A stretch of 64,000 bases of DNA from Callipepla californica brunnescens (GCA_023055505.1 JALIRH010000013.1:372001-436000), one strand, 5' to 3'; positions 48,792-59,466 are shown, numbered from the stretch's first letter. The notes: generated by a model from the sequence alone, not told the origin. Numbers and translations: made by a program.

Positions 48792-49507
48792 ATTAAAGGA
48801 CACAACTGAGCTGGGGAGGCTTCTAATTTGTCTAACCTTACTTTTATTCCTTCCAGTCCTTCTAGAGGATAGATTTTTTTCTTCTTGAAGCACTCTATGT
48901 ATAACTGTCACTGTTATCCTTACAGTAACCCTTCAGAGCCTCTAGTAAGAGTTTTTCATTTTCTAATTGACTTTTGAGCTCATCTGTCTATTTCTGCAGT
49001 TTTAACCAATTCCTGAAGTGACTCTGTAGTTTGGCTTTCCAATTTCAACTGCTAGTCACAGAATTCTATGGCTGCAACCAAAGCCAAATCCAATAATGCA
49101 CAAATAGAGACCTTCCCATTTTCCAGCTCGGGTACGACCGTTTTTCTACGGGATACTGTCTGAAACACTCTGCAATTATGCCAGTTTTGCCGTGCCCAGT
49201 CTACCTCTGTTAACGAGGGTCTGGCACCATGCCTTTCTAATAGGTCAAATAACACATCTCACCTTTCATTATGACTACACTGTCGCTCATTTCTCACTAC
49301 CCAGAAAAGGTTTACACTGAGGGGATGGAGGTACTTAAAAGGCTCAATTAACACCTCACCACCCCACCACCCAGGAAGGCACAACACACCTATTAAGCAA
49401 ATGTAAATACCGTTCCAATCACTCCTCCCTCTTGCTGAGGGGAGCACACAAAAAGACAAAAGCTAAAAACAACACTTTCATAAGCTACAGTAAATAAACT
49501 TCTTGGA
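48792..49507 (-). other. Unidentified segment in place of RT/RNase H, copy B
   Basis: Second copy of the unexplained segment, with the 67-codon frame at 49255-49052, an upstream 66-codon frame at 49459-49259, and the same acceptor-like (49435-49436) and donor-like (49261-49262) splice signals. No difference from copy A was seen. Confidence 0.55.
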
Positions 49508-50027
49508 GAGCTACACAGTTCCTCATTTCCCCAAGCTTATGGGTGGAATTCCCAATTTTCCTGTGGTTCCTTACGAATGTCACACCTGGGGATTGATTCC
49601 TTCCTCATCTTTTTGCATGAGAACACATAGTCTTGAAACTCTCTCTCCTTCATTTATGGCAAGGTTTATTCCTAATGCCACTATTAAATCCCTCCCCAGT
49701 AAGTGATGTTCTACCTCGGGGACCACTCAAAAATTCCCTAAACAAATTTTAGTTTCAGCTTCAGTCGTCACATTTTTTTATTTTTATTTTTTTACAATTG
49801 GGACCCGAAAAGGGCTCACCTTTTGCCCTGACTACTAGGCTTTTATCCTTGCTTATTATACACCCTTTAGGTAGTTTCTGTATTATGGACCTTTCAACTC
49901 CTGTATCTATTAGGAAGATAGTTTCTTCCGCCTGGGAACCTACTTTTAACCTTATCAAGGGCTTTTTAGTTGGTCTCGACCCCAGGATGTATAGCCCCTG
50001 ACATCCCTATTCTTTAAACACCTCCTC
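49508..50027 (-). pseudogene. pro: Protease and N-terminal RT remnant, copy B
   Basis: LIDTG active-site frame at 49958-49761, then the LLGRDLI block and the short RT start, as in copy A. The stops are the same. Confidence 0.82.
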
Positions 50028-50040
50028 ATCCTGTCATGGT

Positions 50041-50073
<33 letters not shown>

Positions 50074-51053
50074 GACAATTTCATTTCATGTGTCCTTTCT
50101 TCCCACAATAATAACATTCTATTCCTTCTTCAGATCCCTTTCGAGGAGAATCTCCAATGCTCTTATTAGTATTCCTAAGACTTTCTCTTTTAGGAATTTC
50201 CTCCTTTTTCGCTTCTTACAGCCATGACAAATATTCAGGCCTTTGCTTTTTGTTTCTCCTCATCCCACCTTACATATACTTTCTGTGTTTCTCTCAGTAA
50301 CTCAGCTAGTCCCCGTTTCCTGCCAGTCTTCTAACTTTTCCAATTTCCTTCTAATGTCCGTCCAAGACCTGACCACAAACTGGGTTTTTCTTTAACCCTT
50401 TTGCCCACAATTCATACTCTCAATTACACTTTCATATGCCATTAACAATTGCACTTCTATATACTACCTCGTCCCATTTCCCTTCTCGCCTAAGAAACAA
50501 TGTTAGTTGTAAGATGATCTTACAGCTTTAAGTCCCATTTAGGGGCTACGGACACCTTTCCTCTATTGGTCCGCCCTCCTCATTTAAAAGATAAAAACTC
50601 CCATTCTTTACACCTATAACATACATATACACAAAAGACAAGTGGTGTACACACAAAGAGAAGAACAATGACGGTTGTTATCACTCGCTTTGTCCGTCTC
50701 CGGCCGTTTCCCTCGCGGGAGGACGGAACCGCGGATCGGGACTCCGCACTCGCTTCGCAGCGATGCTGCGTCTCACATACCCAGCACAGCGCACTCATTC
50801 ACAACTCACAAACATCGGCCAATACAGCTGATCAGGTTTTACTTGTTTTCCACCCCACACTTCCATGCAGTAATGGACCATAGCTTTTTTCCTTTGTTTT
50901 CCCTTTCTGAGATGGCCAATTTCCTCAATATTTTATCATTAACCGCAGGGAACTGTCCAGGGTTTTTTTAAGTAATTTGTTCCCTTTCTTATCTCTGGGG
51001 CCTCTCCGTGGGTCCCTCCTGGAGTCAGCAGATTTTGACTTTCTCTGTCCCAT
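50028..51053 (-). pseudogene. gag: gag remnant, copy B
   Basis: MGQ start codon at 51053-51051 with the same stop after 43 codons. The CCHC knuckle is at 50075-50116 with the same TGA at 50081-50083. Being next to the outermost 5' LTR, this is the gag that a transcript started in LTR 3 would meet first, but it could give only a short truncated peptide. Confidence 0.8.
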
Positions 51054-51268
51054 GTCATTTACCCCAGGGGACTGTCCGGGGGTATTTCAAGTAATTTGCT
51101 CCCTTCCTTATTCTTGGGACCTCTCTGTGGGTCCCTGGGGCCTCTCTGTGGGTCCCTCCTGGGGTCATTTCTCTCCCCCATTTCCTTATTCCGGGGTTCC
51201 TTTCTTTTTCTCTCTCCCCCTTATTTTAGGTGATTTGTTCCCGTTTCTGGGCCTCTCTGTGGGTCCCT
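50937..51268 (-). repeat. ~119-bp direct repeats across leader/gag start, copy B
   Basis: Equivalent to 44600-44931: units begin at 50937 and 51056, and the 17-mer occurs at 51001, 51120, 51141 and 51252. Confidence 0.8.
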
Positions 51269-51558
51269 GGGAATTTCCAACCACCCCCTTAAGGGACTTT
51301 TTTCAAACCAAACTCTCCACCCCGGAACTCGTCCTCCCAACCAAGCGGTACTCACAGTCCGGTGTGCTCGCCTGGATCTTCGTGCACAAGAATTACGGGA
51401 TATTAACTGCAGTTTTTCCAAGGGAGCTCTTTTCCTTGCTTACTGCTTTTCAAGTTCGTGTGGTACGAAAGGTCGAGCAAGGATCCTTTTCTCCCGAGGC
51501 TACCAAAAAGGTAGGGTGCCTCCCCGGGAGTCAGGATGTCTCACCCGAATCCAGTCGT
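51054..51558 (-). other. 5' leader with candidate major splice donor, copy B
   Basis: Leader next to the outer 5' LTR. The donor-like site is at 51355-51354 (minus-strand GT). It is the leader that would be used by transcription from LTR 3. Confidence 0.6.
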
Positions 51559-51576
51559 ATCACGTCGGGGTCACCA
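51559..51576 (-). promoter_or_regulatory. tRNA-Trp-type primer binding site, copy B
   Basis: Same 18-mer as in copy A, three bases downstream of LTR 3. Confidence 0.92.
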
Positions 51577-51619
51577 ATTTGTCATAAATGCTCACAGTCC
51601 AATCGGAGTTTTTAAAATA

Positions 51620-51625
51620 TTTAAT
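51620..51625 (-). terminator. ATTAAA-type poly(A) signal in LTR 3
   Basis: The minus strand reads GTAATTAAATATTT about 100 bp after the TATA box. The solo LTR at 35346 has GTAATAAAATATTT here, so the array LTRs carry a one-base weaker signal. Confidence 0.65.
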
Positions 51626-51724
51626 TACAATCAAAAGGTGAAAAGCAATAAGCAAGCAGCGCTGGGTGTGCCGGGGAGTCTCCGCTCCACCAACGACACA
51701 CACCGAGAAGATGGTTCCCTCTTC

Positions 51725-51731
51725 TTTTATA
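51725..51731 (-). promoter_or_regulatory. TATA box of LTR 3
   Basis: CTGTATAAAAGAAGAGGG on the minus strand, a near-consensus TATA element placed suitably before the R region. It is intact in all four LTRs of this family in the window. Confidence 0.7.
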
Positions 51732-52153
51732 CAGTGTCTTATTTAAAATTTCTTGAAGTCCCCTCCTCCTCTTGGTCAATCATTTTATTCTTCTATGCTT
51801 GTGTGGCCAGTCGCTAGGGGGGTTGCACATTCCTTCAGGTGGCCTTTGGGATGAAGGCTGTTTGTCTTCCTTAATGCCCTCTGATTCATCCATCTGTGTA
51901 TTCCAGGCCAGTCTTGCAAGGTCTGTGTTTGAAATGCTTATCTCTGCCACCCTTTGGTTTGAGGAATGCACCTTCTGTTGCAGGGTTAGTGTTTGAGATG
52001 CAGATAGAGTTCTGTTCCTAGTTTATCCTTTCATGCCTTATAAGGAAATTCTATTCCTTTAGTCAATTTTATCTACTGATTGGAATTAAAGGTATTGTAT
52101 CAGTATCTTTGACTCTGTGTCCTTTGACACGAATCACATTCACATGTTTTACA

Positions 52154-52560
52154 GTGAAAGACAACTGTTTTTTCTCATGGCTCAGAACTTGCTTTCTAAG
52201 GCATTTTTTTGTGATAAGACTTATATCGGACTTATCTCAGAGGAAGTGGTGGATGTCGTAACCTGGTACCACTTTGTGGATAGTTTTACATTTGAAAGGG
52301 TTTCTTTGGAGTTGTTTGCCTTCAAAAGGAAATGCTCAGGAGTGTTTCTGGCAGAAGATCTGGACTGTGGCCAAATAACTGGTACAGAAGACTGGGAGGT
52401 GATCCGAATGTGTACTGTGAAGGCAAGACAATTTGGGCATCTCCCTGCTCCCTCTTATCTGCTGTCAAGGCCTGGAAGATGGGAATAAAGGAGTTCCTGC
52501 TGAGATCTAAAAGCCAGGAGCTGCCTCTCCAAAAAGAGATGACCACCTTAGACTTATAAA
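52154..52560 (+). pseudogene. Degraded coding-like segment, possibly ERVL gag
   Basis: Two overlapping plus-strand frames (52117-52488 and 52332-52559) look like one ancestral frame split near 52,330: MAQNLLSKAFFCDKTYIGLI and WYHFVDSFTFERV in the first, then GKTIWASPCSLLSAVKAW and KEFLLRSKSQELPLQKEM in the second. No retroviral motif is certain. Its place just upstream, on the same strand, of an ERVL-type LTR and pol suggests a gag relic of that group. It could equally be another unknown repeat. Confidence 0.3.
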
Positions 52561-52689
52561 TAAGTTATATCTTCATTAAGAATTTAGAGAGAAACAAAAA
52601 AGAGGAAAAAAAGAGTGTGGAGAAAAAAGAAGTCATCAGCAGCAACCAAACAACACAATGTCCATCAATCTATCACTACTGGAGTTCAG

Positions 52690-52931
52690 CAGCTAAACTA
52701 CAGACCTTGCTCAACCCACGGTGGTGACTCACTCTGTCTCTCTTGCTTTCTACAAAGACCCCTTGCTTTTTATTTCTTATCTCTTTTCTATTGCCCATCT
52801 TCCCTTCCTAAGCAACAAGGATTTGTACTAAAATGGTTGGGCTAACGTTTGACCCATTGTGTCTTAATCTTACCGTCGGGTATATATATATTAAAAAGAT
52901 CCTCTTCTCCTTCCTATAAATTGGGCTGACA
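52690..52931 (+). mobile_element. LTR, family B, partial, plus strand
   Basis: Reverse complement of the family B LTRs: CTCTTGCTTTCTACAAAGAC, TTATCTCTTTTCTATTGCCC, TGGTTGGGCTAACG, TTGACCCATTGTGTCTTAAT and the end CTATAAATTGGGCTGACA. The 5' part is not recognisable. It abuts ERVL-type pol sequence in the same orientation, which suggests the LTR family and the pol belong together after a large deletion. Confidence 0.65.
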
Positions 52932-53812
52932 TGGTTGGAGTACACTCCAACTGAAAAAGAGGTCTCAGCTACATATGAAGGGGTTAGGGCTGCTTCCGAA
53001 GTAATCAGTAATGAAACACAGCTCATTTCAGCACCTCAGATACCAGTACTGAACTGGATATTTAAAGGAAATGTTCCCTCCACCCATCATGCCACTGATG
53101 CCACTTGGAGTAAGTGGATTGCACTGATGACACAGCAAGCTTGGATGGGGAACCTCTGTCACCCAGGAATCCTAGAGGTGATCATGGTCAAGGAGAATCA
53201 AGCCAATTTTCAGAGGTAAAGGCTGTCCAGCTGGCCTTAGATGTTGCTGAACGGGAGAGGTGGCCAGTGCTTTATCTTTACACTGACTCATGGATGGTGG
53301 CAAATGCTTTATGGGGGTGGTTACAGCAGTGGGAACAAAATGACTGGCAATGGTACTGACTGGTAAACCTATTTGGGCTGCTGAACTGTGGAAAGACATT
53401 GCTGCCTGAATAAAGAATACAGTTGTAAAGGTGCATCTTGTAGATGCTCATGTGACCAAAAGTTGGGCTACTGAAGTACAACAAAATAACCATCAGGTAG
53501 ATCAAGATGACAAAATTTATGTGGCTCAAGTAGACTTGGACTGGCAACACAAGGGTGAATTATTTCTAGCTTGGTGGGCCCATGAGACCTTGGGCCATCA
53601 AGGAAGAGATGCAACATATAAGTGGGCTAGCAACCAAGGGGTGGACTTAACTAGGGACACTATCACACAGGTTATTCATGACTGTGATACATGTACCACA
53701 ATTAAACAAGCCAAGAGGATGAAACCTCTCTGGGGGGAAGGGTGATGTCAAAAGTGTAAATATGGGGAGGCATGGCAAGTTGACTATAAGCAGTCCAGAA
53801 ACTATTAATACT
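52932..53812 (+). pseudogene. pol: ERVL-type pol fragment: RT end, RNase H, integrase N-terminus
   Basis: The plus strand reads YTPTEKEVSATYEGVRAASE (RT connection), then HHATDATWSKWIALMTQQA, then RNase H in the next frame (SEVKAVQLALDV with the catalytic Glu; LYLYTDSWMVANALWGW with the catalytic Asp). After a stop at about 53,410 the integrase zinc domain follows (frame 53431-53745): WWAHETLGHQGRDATYKWA (His pair) and IHDCDTCTTIKQAKRMKP (Cys pair). The core begins (KYGEAWQVDY, first Asp) and is cut off near 53,812. gag, protease and most of RT are missing upstream, and the rest of integrase downstream. Layout and motifs match class III (ERVL) elements rather than the gamma-like array beside it. 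Confidence 0.82.
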
Positions 53813-53889
53813 GTTGAAGAGAGAAACCTGTTTGACACAATCAGCAGGAAACTCATGTGAGCGCATTAACTTCTCACTGCATTAGAGAG

Positions 53890-54454
53890 ATTCATAAAAT
53901 TGGGGTGTGAACCCCTACAGTTCTGTGATTCTGTGATCTTCCCCATCTACTCTGCCCTGGTGAGGCCAAATCTCAAGTATTGTGTCCAGTTCTGGTCTCC
54001 TCAGTTCATAAATGACAGGGATACTCTAGACAGAGTCCAATGGAAGGACACAAAGATTATGGACCTGGAGCATCTCCAGCATGAGGAAAGGCTGAGAAAA
54101 CTGGGACTTTTCATCCTGGACAAGAGAAGACTGAGAGGTGATCTTACCTTTGTTTGTATATATCTGAAGTGCAAAAGTCAGTTTGGTGGGGCTGAGCTAT
54201 TTTCAGTGGTGTGCAGTAACAGGACAAGGGGCAATGGGCGAAAACTGTAACACAAGAAGTTCCATACAAATATCAGGAAGAACATTTTACTGTGAGATGG
54301 TAGAGCGCTGGATCAGGCTGCCCCAAGAGGTTGTGGAATCTCCTTCTATGGAGATATTCAAGATCCACATGGATGCTTTCTATAAAATCTACTTTAAGGA
54401 ACAAGCTCTGGCAAAACATTTGGACTGGGGAGTCTCCAGAGGTCCCTTTCAACT
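53890..54454 (+). mobile_element. CR1 LINE, 3' fragment
   Basis: The frame 53900-54250 carries the CR1 ORF2 C-terminal pattern: YSALVRPNLKYCVQFWSPQF, LDRVQWKDTKIMDLEHLQHE, RLRKLGLFILDKRRLRGDL, NRTRGNGRKL. It continues in frame 54183-54494 with FYCEMVERWIRLPQEVVESP. The 3' UTR ends near 54454 in an eroded GAGATTTTTTGAATC. Directly upstream (53920-53937) is GTTCTGTGATTCTGTGAT, the octamer terminus of a CR1, possibly from an older copy. Confidence 0.88.
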
Positions 54455-55491
54455 GCTGAGATTTTTTGAATCTTTGTATTCTCACAAACCATAGTGTCTT
54501 GTTATCAGCAAAACCTAAATGGAAGTCTATCTTGCTCTCTTATGCAAGATCGTGACCTCATATCTGCTAAGAATAGCAAAAATCCACCACAAGACAACAG
54601 CTAAGAAACCAGTATGAAGCTTAAAAAATATAATAGGACTCTTCCAACATGCCGAATGTTCTTTTAAATATCAAAGTTGACACATAATTACACATCTTGG
54701 ATATTCTCTTACCTACTGTAAAAATAAAAATGCAAATCTACAGTCAGCTATTAAATGAAGGCTCAGCAATCTTCACCAGACTTGAGAGGATTTAGATTTA
54801 CATCAGAATAATCAAATCCTAGTATTTTGTTCAGTCTGCTCTTGAGGTATTTTGGAATTGTGACTTATCCCACAGACCAAGCAAAAGCCTGATTCTATCA
54901 AGCTATCTTTGGCCACCAAAGTATTTGAAGCTTTCTGAGTTACTCTTTTCTCACCACTATCTGTTGCAACAACAGTGTATCTGGTATATCTTTCAAATAA
55001 GGGAACTATAATGAAAAACAAGAGGAAGGCGGTAACATGACCTTGAAAATCTATTGTTTTTTACCATTTTATTTTGCAGTATGTGTTAAAGTTATGTGCT
55101 TTACACACTGAAAGAGGTAAAAACCAAACAGGCTAGGTCATTTAGAAAAAATCAATGATACATATTTAGCCTGAAAACAACTAATCCATACAACTCTCTT
55201 AATCCAAAAATATACTGTAACAAATTGATTGACCATTTTTAAGGTAGGTGGTAGTATATTAACAGAATGGATGTGGCAAGTTCACTGGAAACAATTCACT
55301 TAACTTCCATAAGTGCTACCATTGCCAGACCATCACTTAGTATGACAAGCACTTATAGCTATGTGATGCATTTAAATGGATTAGGAAAATATACAGAGTG
55401 AAGTAATCAATTTTCAGAGGCAGAAAAGTATTCACTGCAGACAGCATAGAAAAAAGCCAGCACTGTTATTCTTTAGCTATGTGTGGAGATA
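54455..55491. other. No gene seen
   Basis: AT-rich DNA without a supportable feature. Confidence 0.5.
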
Positions 55492-55874
55492 CAGTTAGAG
55501 AGCAGGACTGGAAGTACTGCTCAGCTTGTAACAACCGATATAGATGTATAAACTATAGTGAGACGCAAGCCTTGGCAAGAGAAAGTGGGATCCTGAAGAA
55601 GAAATGCAAGAGATAAGAGAGCGCTTGGTATGATGTGCTTAGTATGCTGTTCTGTGTGGAATCATGCAAATACTGTACATACCTGTTTTGTTTTGAACTA
55701 GGATCTGATTAATGTTACTTAGTTATGATTAAATAATATAGCCTAGTTGCACAAATATTATTGGTGTGCTATTTTTAGCTATAGCTGAAAAGGTATATAA
55801 AACTAAGCTGTGTGTATCAATTAAATGGCTTCATGCTTTCATCAAGCTGGGAACCCCATCTCTTTATTACCACA
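55492..55874 (+). mobile_element. Solo LTR-like element with TGTGG/CCACA ends
   Basis: 383 bp starting TGTGGAGATACAG and ending CTCTTTATTACCACA, with perfect 5-bp inverted termini. Near the 3' end it has GGTATATAAAACTAAGCTGTG (TATA box) and a short following region (ATTAAATGGCTTCATGC, with an ATTAAA signal), which is the U3-R-U5 order of a compact LTR on the plus strand. Flanks GCTATG (55486-55491) and GCCATC (55875-55880) match at four of six bases, a possible worn 6-bp TSD as made by alpha/beta-type elements. No second copy lies in the window. Confidence 0.6.
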
Positions 55875-55930
55875 GCCATCAACTAAATGTATGCAAAAGT
55901 ATTTAGAACCTATCAAAAGGTCTATAACAA

Positions 55931-56393
55931 GGTTACGGTACTGAGGTTATTCTGATACAGCAAAGGGCCACAGAGATGATCAGGGCCTGGGGCACGTCTC
56001 TCATGAGGAAAGGCTGAGAGACCTTGGACTGTTCAGCCTGCAGAAGATGGAGAGGGGACCCATCAATGCATATAAATATTTAAAGGGTGAGAGTTAAGTG
56101 GATGGGGTCAGGCTCTTTTCAGCGGTGTCCAGAGACACACAGGGCCATGGGCCCAAACTGGAATATAGGAAATTTCACATGAACATGAAAATAAGCTTCT
56201 TTACTTTGGGAGTGGCAGAACCTGGAAAAGGCTGTCCAGAGAAGTTGTGGTGCCTTCTTCTCTGGAGATATTCAACCTACCTGGATGCTTCATTGTGAAA
56301 CCTACTGTAGGTAGCCTGCTTTTAGCAGGGGGTTGGACTGGGAGACCTCCAAAGTTCCCTTCCAACAGCTATGATTATGTGATTCTGTGATTA
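55931..56393 (+). mobile_element. CR1 LINE, 3' fragment
   Basis: CAAAGGGCCACAGAGATGAT, CATGAGGAAAGGCTGAGAGA, CTGTTCAGCCTGCAGAAGA, GGGGTCAGGCTCTTTTCAGC and an end of TTATGTGATTCTGTGA. The same CR1 subfamily as the 24.2-25.9 kb copy, by its shared 3' UTR. 5'-truncated and frame-broken. Confidence 0.88.
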
Positions 56394-58550
56394 TTTAGAA
56401 GCCCACATGAGGACATCAAAATACAAAACTGCATTAGTTAGCTGTCTTCTTCATGAAGATTCCTCAACTCCACTCAGATCATTTCAAGTCTCTGGAGTTT
56501 TAATTCTGCAAAAGCATCAGTAGCATCTACATCCTGTTTTTCCTACCCACTGATAGTATATATATATCATTGCTATTAAAAACACAGGTCTTTTCATTAT
56601 GTTATCCTCAAATAACTTACTGACACAAAGGGCATTAAATTGAAATTGCTGCAAAAGAAAATATATCTAACTTGCCTCTTTTTTTACTGCTTCAGAGTAA
56701 AAGAGATCCAGTCCTGTGAGTACAGCTGAAGAAAGTGCAGTTCTTCTCTGCATAAAGGGCTGGTAATGGAATCTGGTGGAAAGTTGATTAGTGGTGTTGA
56801 ATTGAAATTATCTGAAGTTTGCTAGATTGTTTAAACACAGAAAGGATGAAATACAAATGTTGTTTTGGCATTTTAATAGAAGTCACATCCAAACTAGCTC
56901 ATTAAATGCAAGCTGTGAAATTTAAATTTGAACTTTACCTCACTAGAGAGAAAGATAGTAAGAAAGAAAGCTGTGATAACTAGATGTGCTTTATTTTTAT
57001 TTTTCAGCTCTCTCAGATGAGATCCAATTATTCCTTTGTGAATTCTTTTCTTCCAAAAATCTTGGCAGTGGAACTTCTCTTAATTTTAGATATAAGGGTG
57101 AAATTAGGCGTGCAACTCCATTACTATTAACAATGTAATGAAGAATAATGAGAAATAAGAACATTAATATTTTTTCCAAGATAACAGATCATTCTTAATG
57201 CCTTAATTTCCTATACCTGGCAATATAAATGTACTTGGAGTTCATGAGGAGAAAAAGGACAAAATTTGAAACAAAAATATTCCATACTACCATTCTATCT
57301 TGTCAACAACTAAAATAAGCAAGAATTAAATCTTTGGTGAAACTCAGTGGTATTCTTATTTTTACTTGACTTGGGGAAGCCTTCAACTGATGACTACTGA
57401 TTTAATTATTTCAAATATCTACACAAGAACATGTTTTTATACAGATCTGTAATATCAAAAAATATGCAAAAATATAAAATTCATTTTGGTTGTGGCTAAA
57501 ATAAAAGCTGATCAAAAATCAGATGAAGAATATGAACATTTTTCTACTGACTCTAGGAGGTTTTGGATGGTGTCCACTTGAAGACTGTATACTGAGGAAG
57601 ATTTCTATACTAACCACAATGTTTTTATTGTATTTTATTTTATTTTATTTTATTTGCCGAAGGAAAATATAACTACTTCTTATAATGATAGTTATGATAC
57701 AGTTATGAGAGCAAGATATCTGATCTTTAGCTACGGAGTAGGAAGGAAAGCTATATTTTCTTCATTAAAAACAGACAAACAAACACACACTAAACAAGCA
57801 AACAAACAAAAAAAAACCACAAAGCACAAACCCATAATGTACAATGTCAAACAACTACAACAACAAATAAACATGTAAACAAAAACATGACCTAATAACA
57901 TATTTACTATTATTATTAAATCAGAACAGGGGAAGATATTTTGCCTGTAATTGCATTTTGGCTTATGTATTCACTAAATTTCCTGTTGCATAAAGCATTA
58001 ATTTATAGCAGCTGCTATGAACAACAAGTTGACAACCTAATAAGACAGCTGACAAAATATTTTATTAGGTTTGTCTTCTAATTGAGATCACCAATCTTTC
58101 AACAAAATTAAAGAAATAACCTTCAGGCTAATACTTAAGGTGATTTTGGATGAACTCCAAAACTGACACACATAAATATTTAGGAAAATGGAATTATAGG
58201 AGATGATATCCAGATTAGGCCAGAACACAGGTTGAATTGAGCTTCAGTCACAGTGATCTGCAGAGGAGTTTTCAAAACCTGTATAAAGCCTATATAATAG
58301 AACTGTACGTATGCAGGTATTTGCCCTTTCATACAAATTTGTTGAAGTCTGGCTTATAGGTGGAAATATGGGGACTTCTAACAGTTTTGAAACATGTTCT
58401 CCTTTAGATAATCTCAATCTGTATGACTGTACAATTCTGTTCTTGCTCTTCCTATCACTTTATTGAACAGTGCCAAGTGCTTGGCTTCAGTAGTTGGAAG
58501 CTACTTGTGTAATGCTTATATAGAAAGCACAGGAGACTCATACTTCAGGT
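56394..58550. other. No gene seen; (TTTTA)n at 57630-57655 and A-rich run at 57775-57815
   Basis: AT-rich DNA with two simple repeats and no supportable gene. Confidence 0.5.
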
Positions 58551-58800
58551 TGTCATGCTCCAATATAAAGGAGGAAGACGAGGTTCTTTGATTATGTATA
58601 AACCCAATGGCGAGATTAAGACACAATGGGTCAAATGTTAGCCCAACCAGTTTATTGCAAATTCTAGTTGCTTAGGGACATGGGGAAGGGAGGAAAGGTG
58701 ATAGAAAAGAGATAAGAAATAAAAAGCAACCAGTCTTGGTAGAAAGTAAGAGAGAGAATCACCACCGTGGATCCAGCGAGGTTCATAGTAGGTCCAATGA
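58551..58800 (-). mobile_element. LTR, family B, truncated by a CR1
   Basis: TGTCATGCTCCAATATAAAG begins the element, followed by GAGATTAAGACACAATGGGT, AACCAGTTTATTGCAAATTC and ATCACCACCGTGGATCCAGC as in the 28551 and 36024 copies. Similarity stops near 58,800, where CR1 sequence begins, so its sense 5' part (U3) is lost. Confidence 0.75.
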
Positions 58801-59218
58801 TCTCCGGAACTTGTCTTGTCAAGTCTTGTCTGACAGCTCATATTTTGCTGGCTATCAGCTAACACCCTCAGATCTTTTTTCTCCATGCAACTTGTCAGCC
58901 ACTCTGCCCCAAGCCTGTTAGCAATGCATGGGGTTTTCATAACTGAAATGCAGGATTCAGCACTTAATCTCATTAGAGCTCATCCCATTGGCCTCAGACC
59001 AGTGATCCAGCCTATCCAGATCCCTCTATAGGGCCTTCCCATCTTCAGTCAGATTGACACTACCTCTGAACTTGTTGCCATCTGCGAGCATGTTGAGGAT
59101 GCACTTAATCCCCTCATCTAGTTCATCAGTAAAGATATTAAACATGGCTGGCCCCAGAACTGACCCATAGGGAGCAACCCTAATGACTGGTCAACATCTA
59201 GATTTTAACTCCATTCAC
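58801..59218 (-). mobile_element. CR1 LINE fragment, RT region, minus strand
   Basis: On the plus strand: ACACCCTCAGATCTTTTTTC, GCAATGCATGGGGTTTTCAT, CAGTGATCCAGCCTATCCAG, GAGCATGTTGAGGATGCACT and CAGTAAAGATATTAAACATG, all standard for the reverse complement of CR1 between endonuclease/RT and the thumb. A 111-codon minus-strand frame (58638-58973) runs across the CR1/LTR junction and is therefore not a gene. Confidence 0.82.
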
Positions 59219-59255
59219 CACCACCCCCTGGACTCAAAAGGAGGGCAGTTGGTCT

Positions 59256-59282
59256 TTTTTTATTTTTATTTTTATTTTTTTG
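59256..59282. repeat. (TTTTTA)n run
   Basis: Short T-rich simple repeat between the CR1 and the next LTR piece. Confidence 0.8.
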
Positions 59283-59466
59283 CAATATTGAAATCTATTC
59301 TCAAATTACTTAATCAAAATGGAAAGCATGACTACATATTTTTGCTGTTCTCAGGGCTGTGTTCAGCCAGCATACCAAAATACATACAATTATTTGCCAT
59401 AACTTGAGTCACCTTTTCCCTGCACCCTGCCCCTGCCCTGGTTTCAGCCCAGACCATGCCTACCTA

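Larger units (their letters stand above)
38906..52153 (-). mobile_element. Tandem endogenous retrovirus: LTR-internal-LTR-internal-LTR
   Basis: 13,248 bp on the minus strand. Three 574-bp LTRs (38906-39479, 45243-45816, 51580-52153) separate two 5,763-bp internal regions (39480-45242 and 45817-51579), with an exact period of 6,337 bp. The 5-bp sequence GTGAA occurs once on each outer side (38901-38905 and 52154-52158), as expected for one integration. I found two differences between units: G39514 versus C45851, and G39018 in the left LTR versus A at 45355 and 51692. The family is gammaretrovirus-like in gag knuckle, protease and integrase, but has a tRNA-Trp-type primer site and a 5-bp TSD. 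All genes are broken. Confidence 0.92.
51580..52153 (-). repeat. LTR 3, 5' LTR of the array
   Basis: Outermost 5' LTR, with U3 at the right (TGTAAAACATG on the minus strand) and U5 ending at 51580. It is followed on the outside by the TSD GTGAA (52154-52158). Promoter and poly(A) elements are listed separately. Confidence 0.93.

Noticed and set aside
52932..52960. TGGTTGGAGT after the family B LTR as a primer binding site
   Set aside because: It begins with TGG like a primer site but matches no tRNA 3' end I recognise and runs straight into RT coding sequence.
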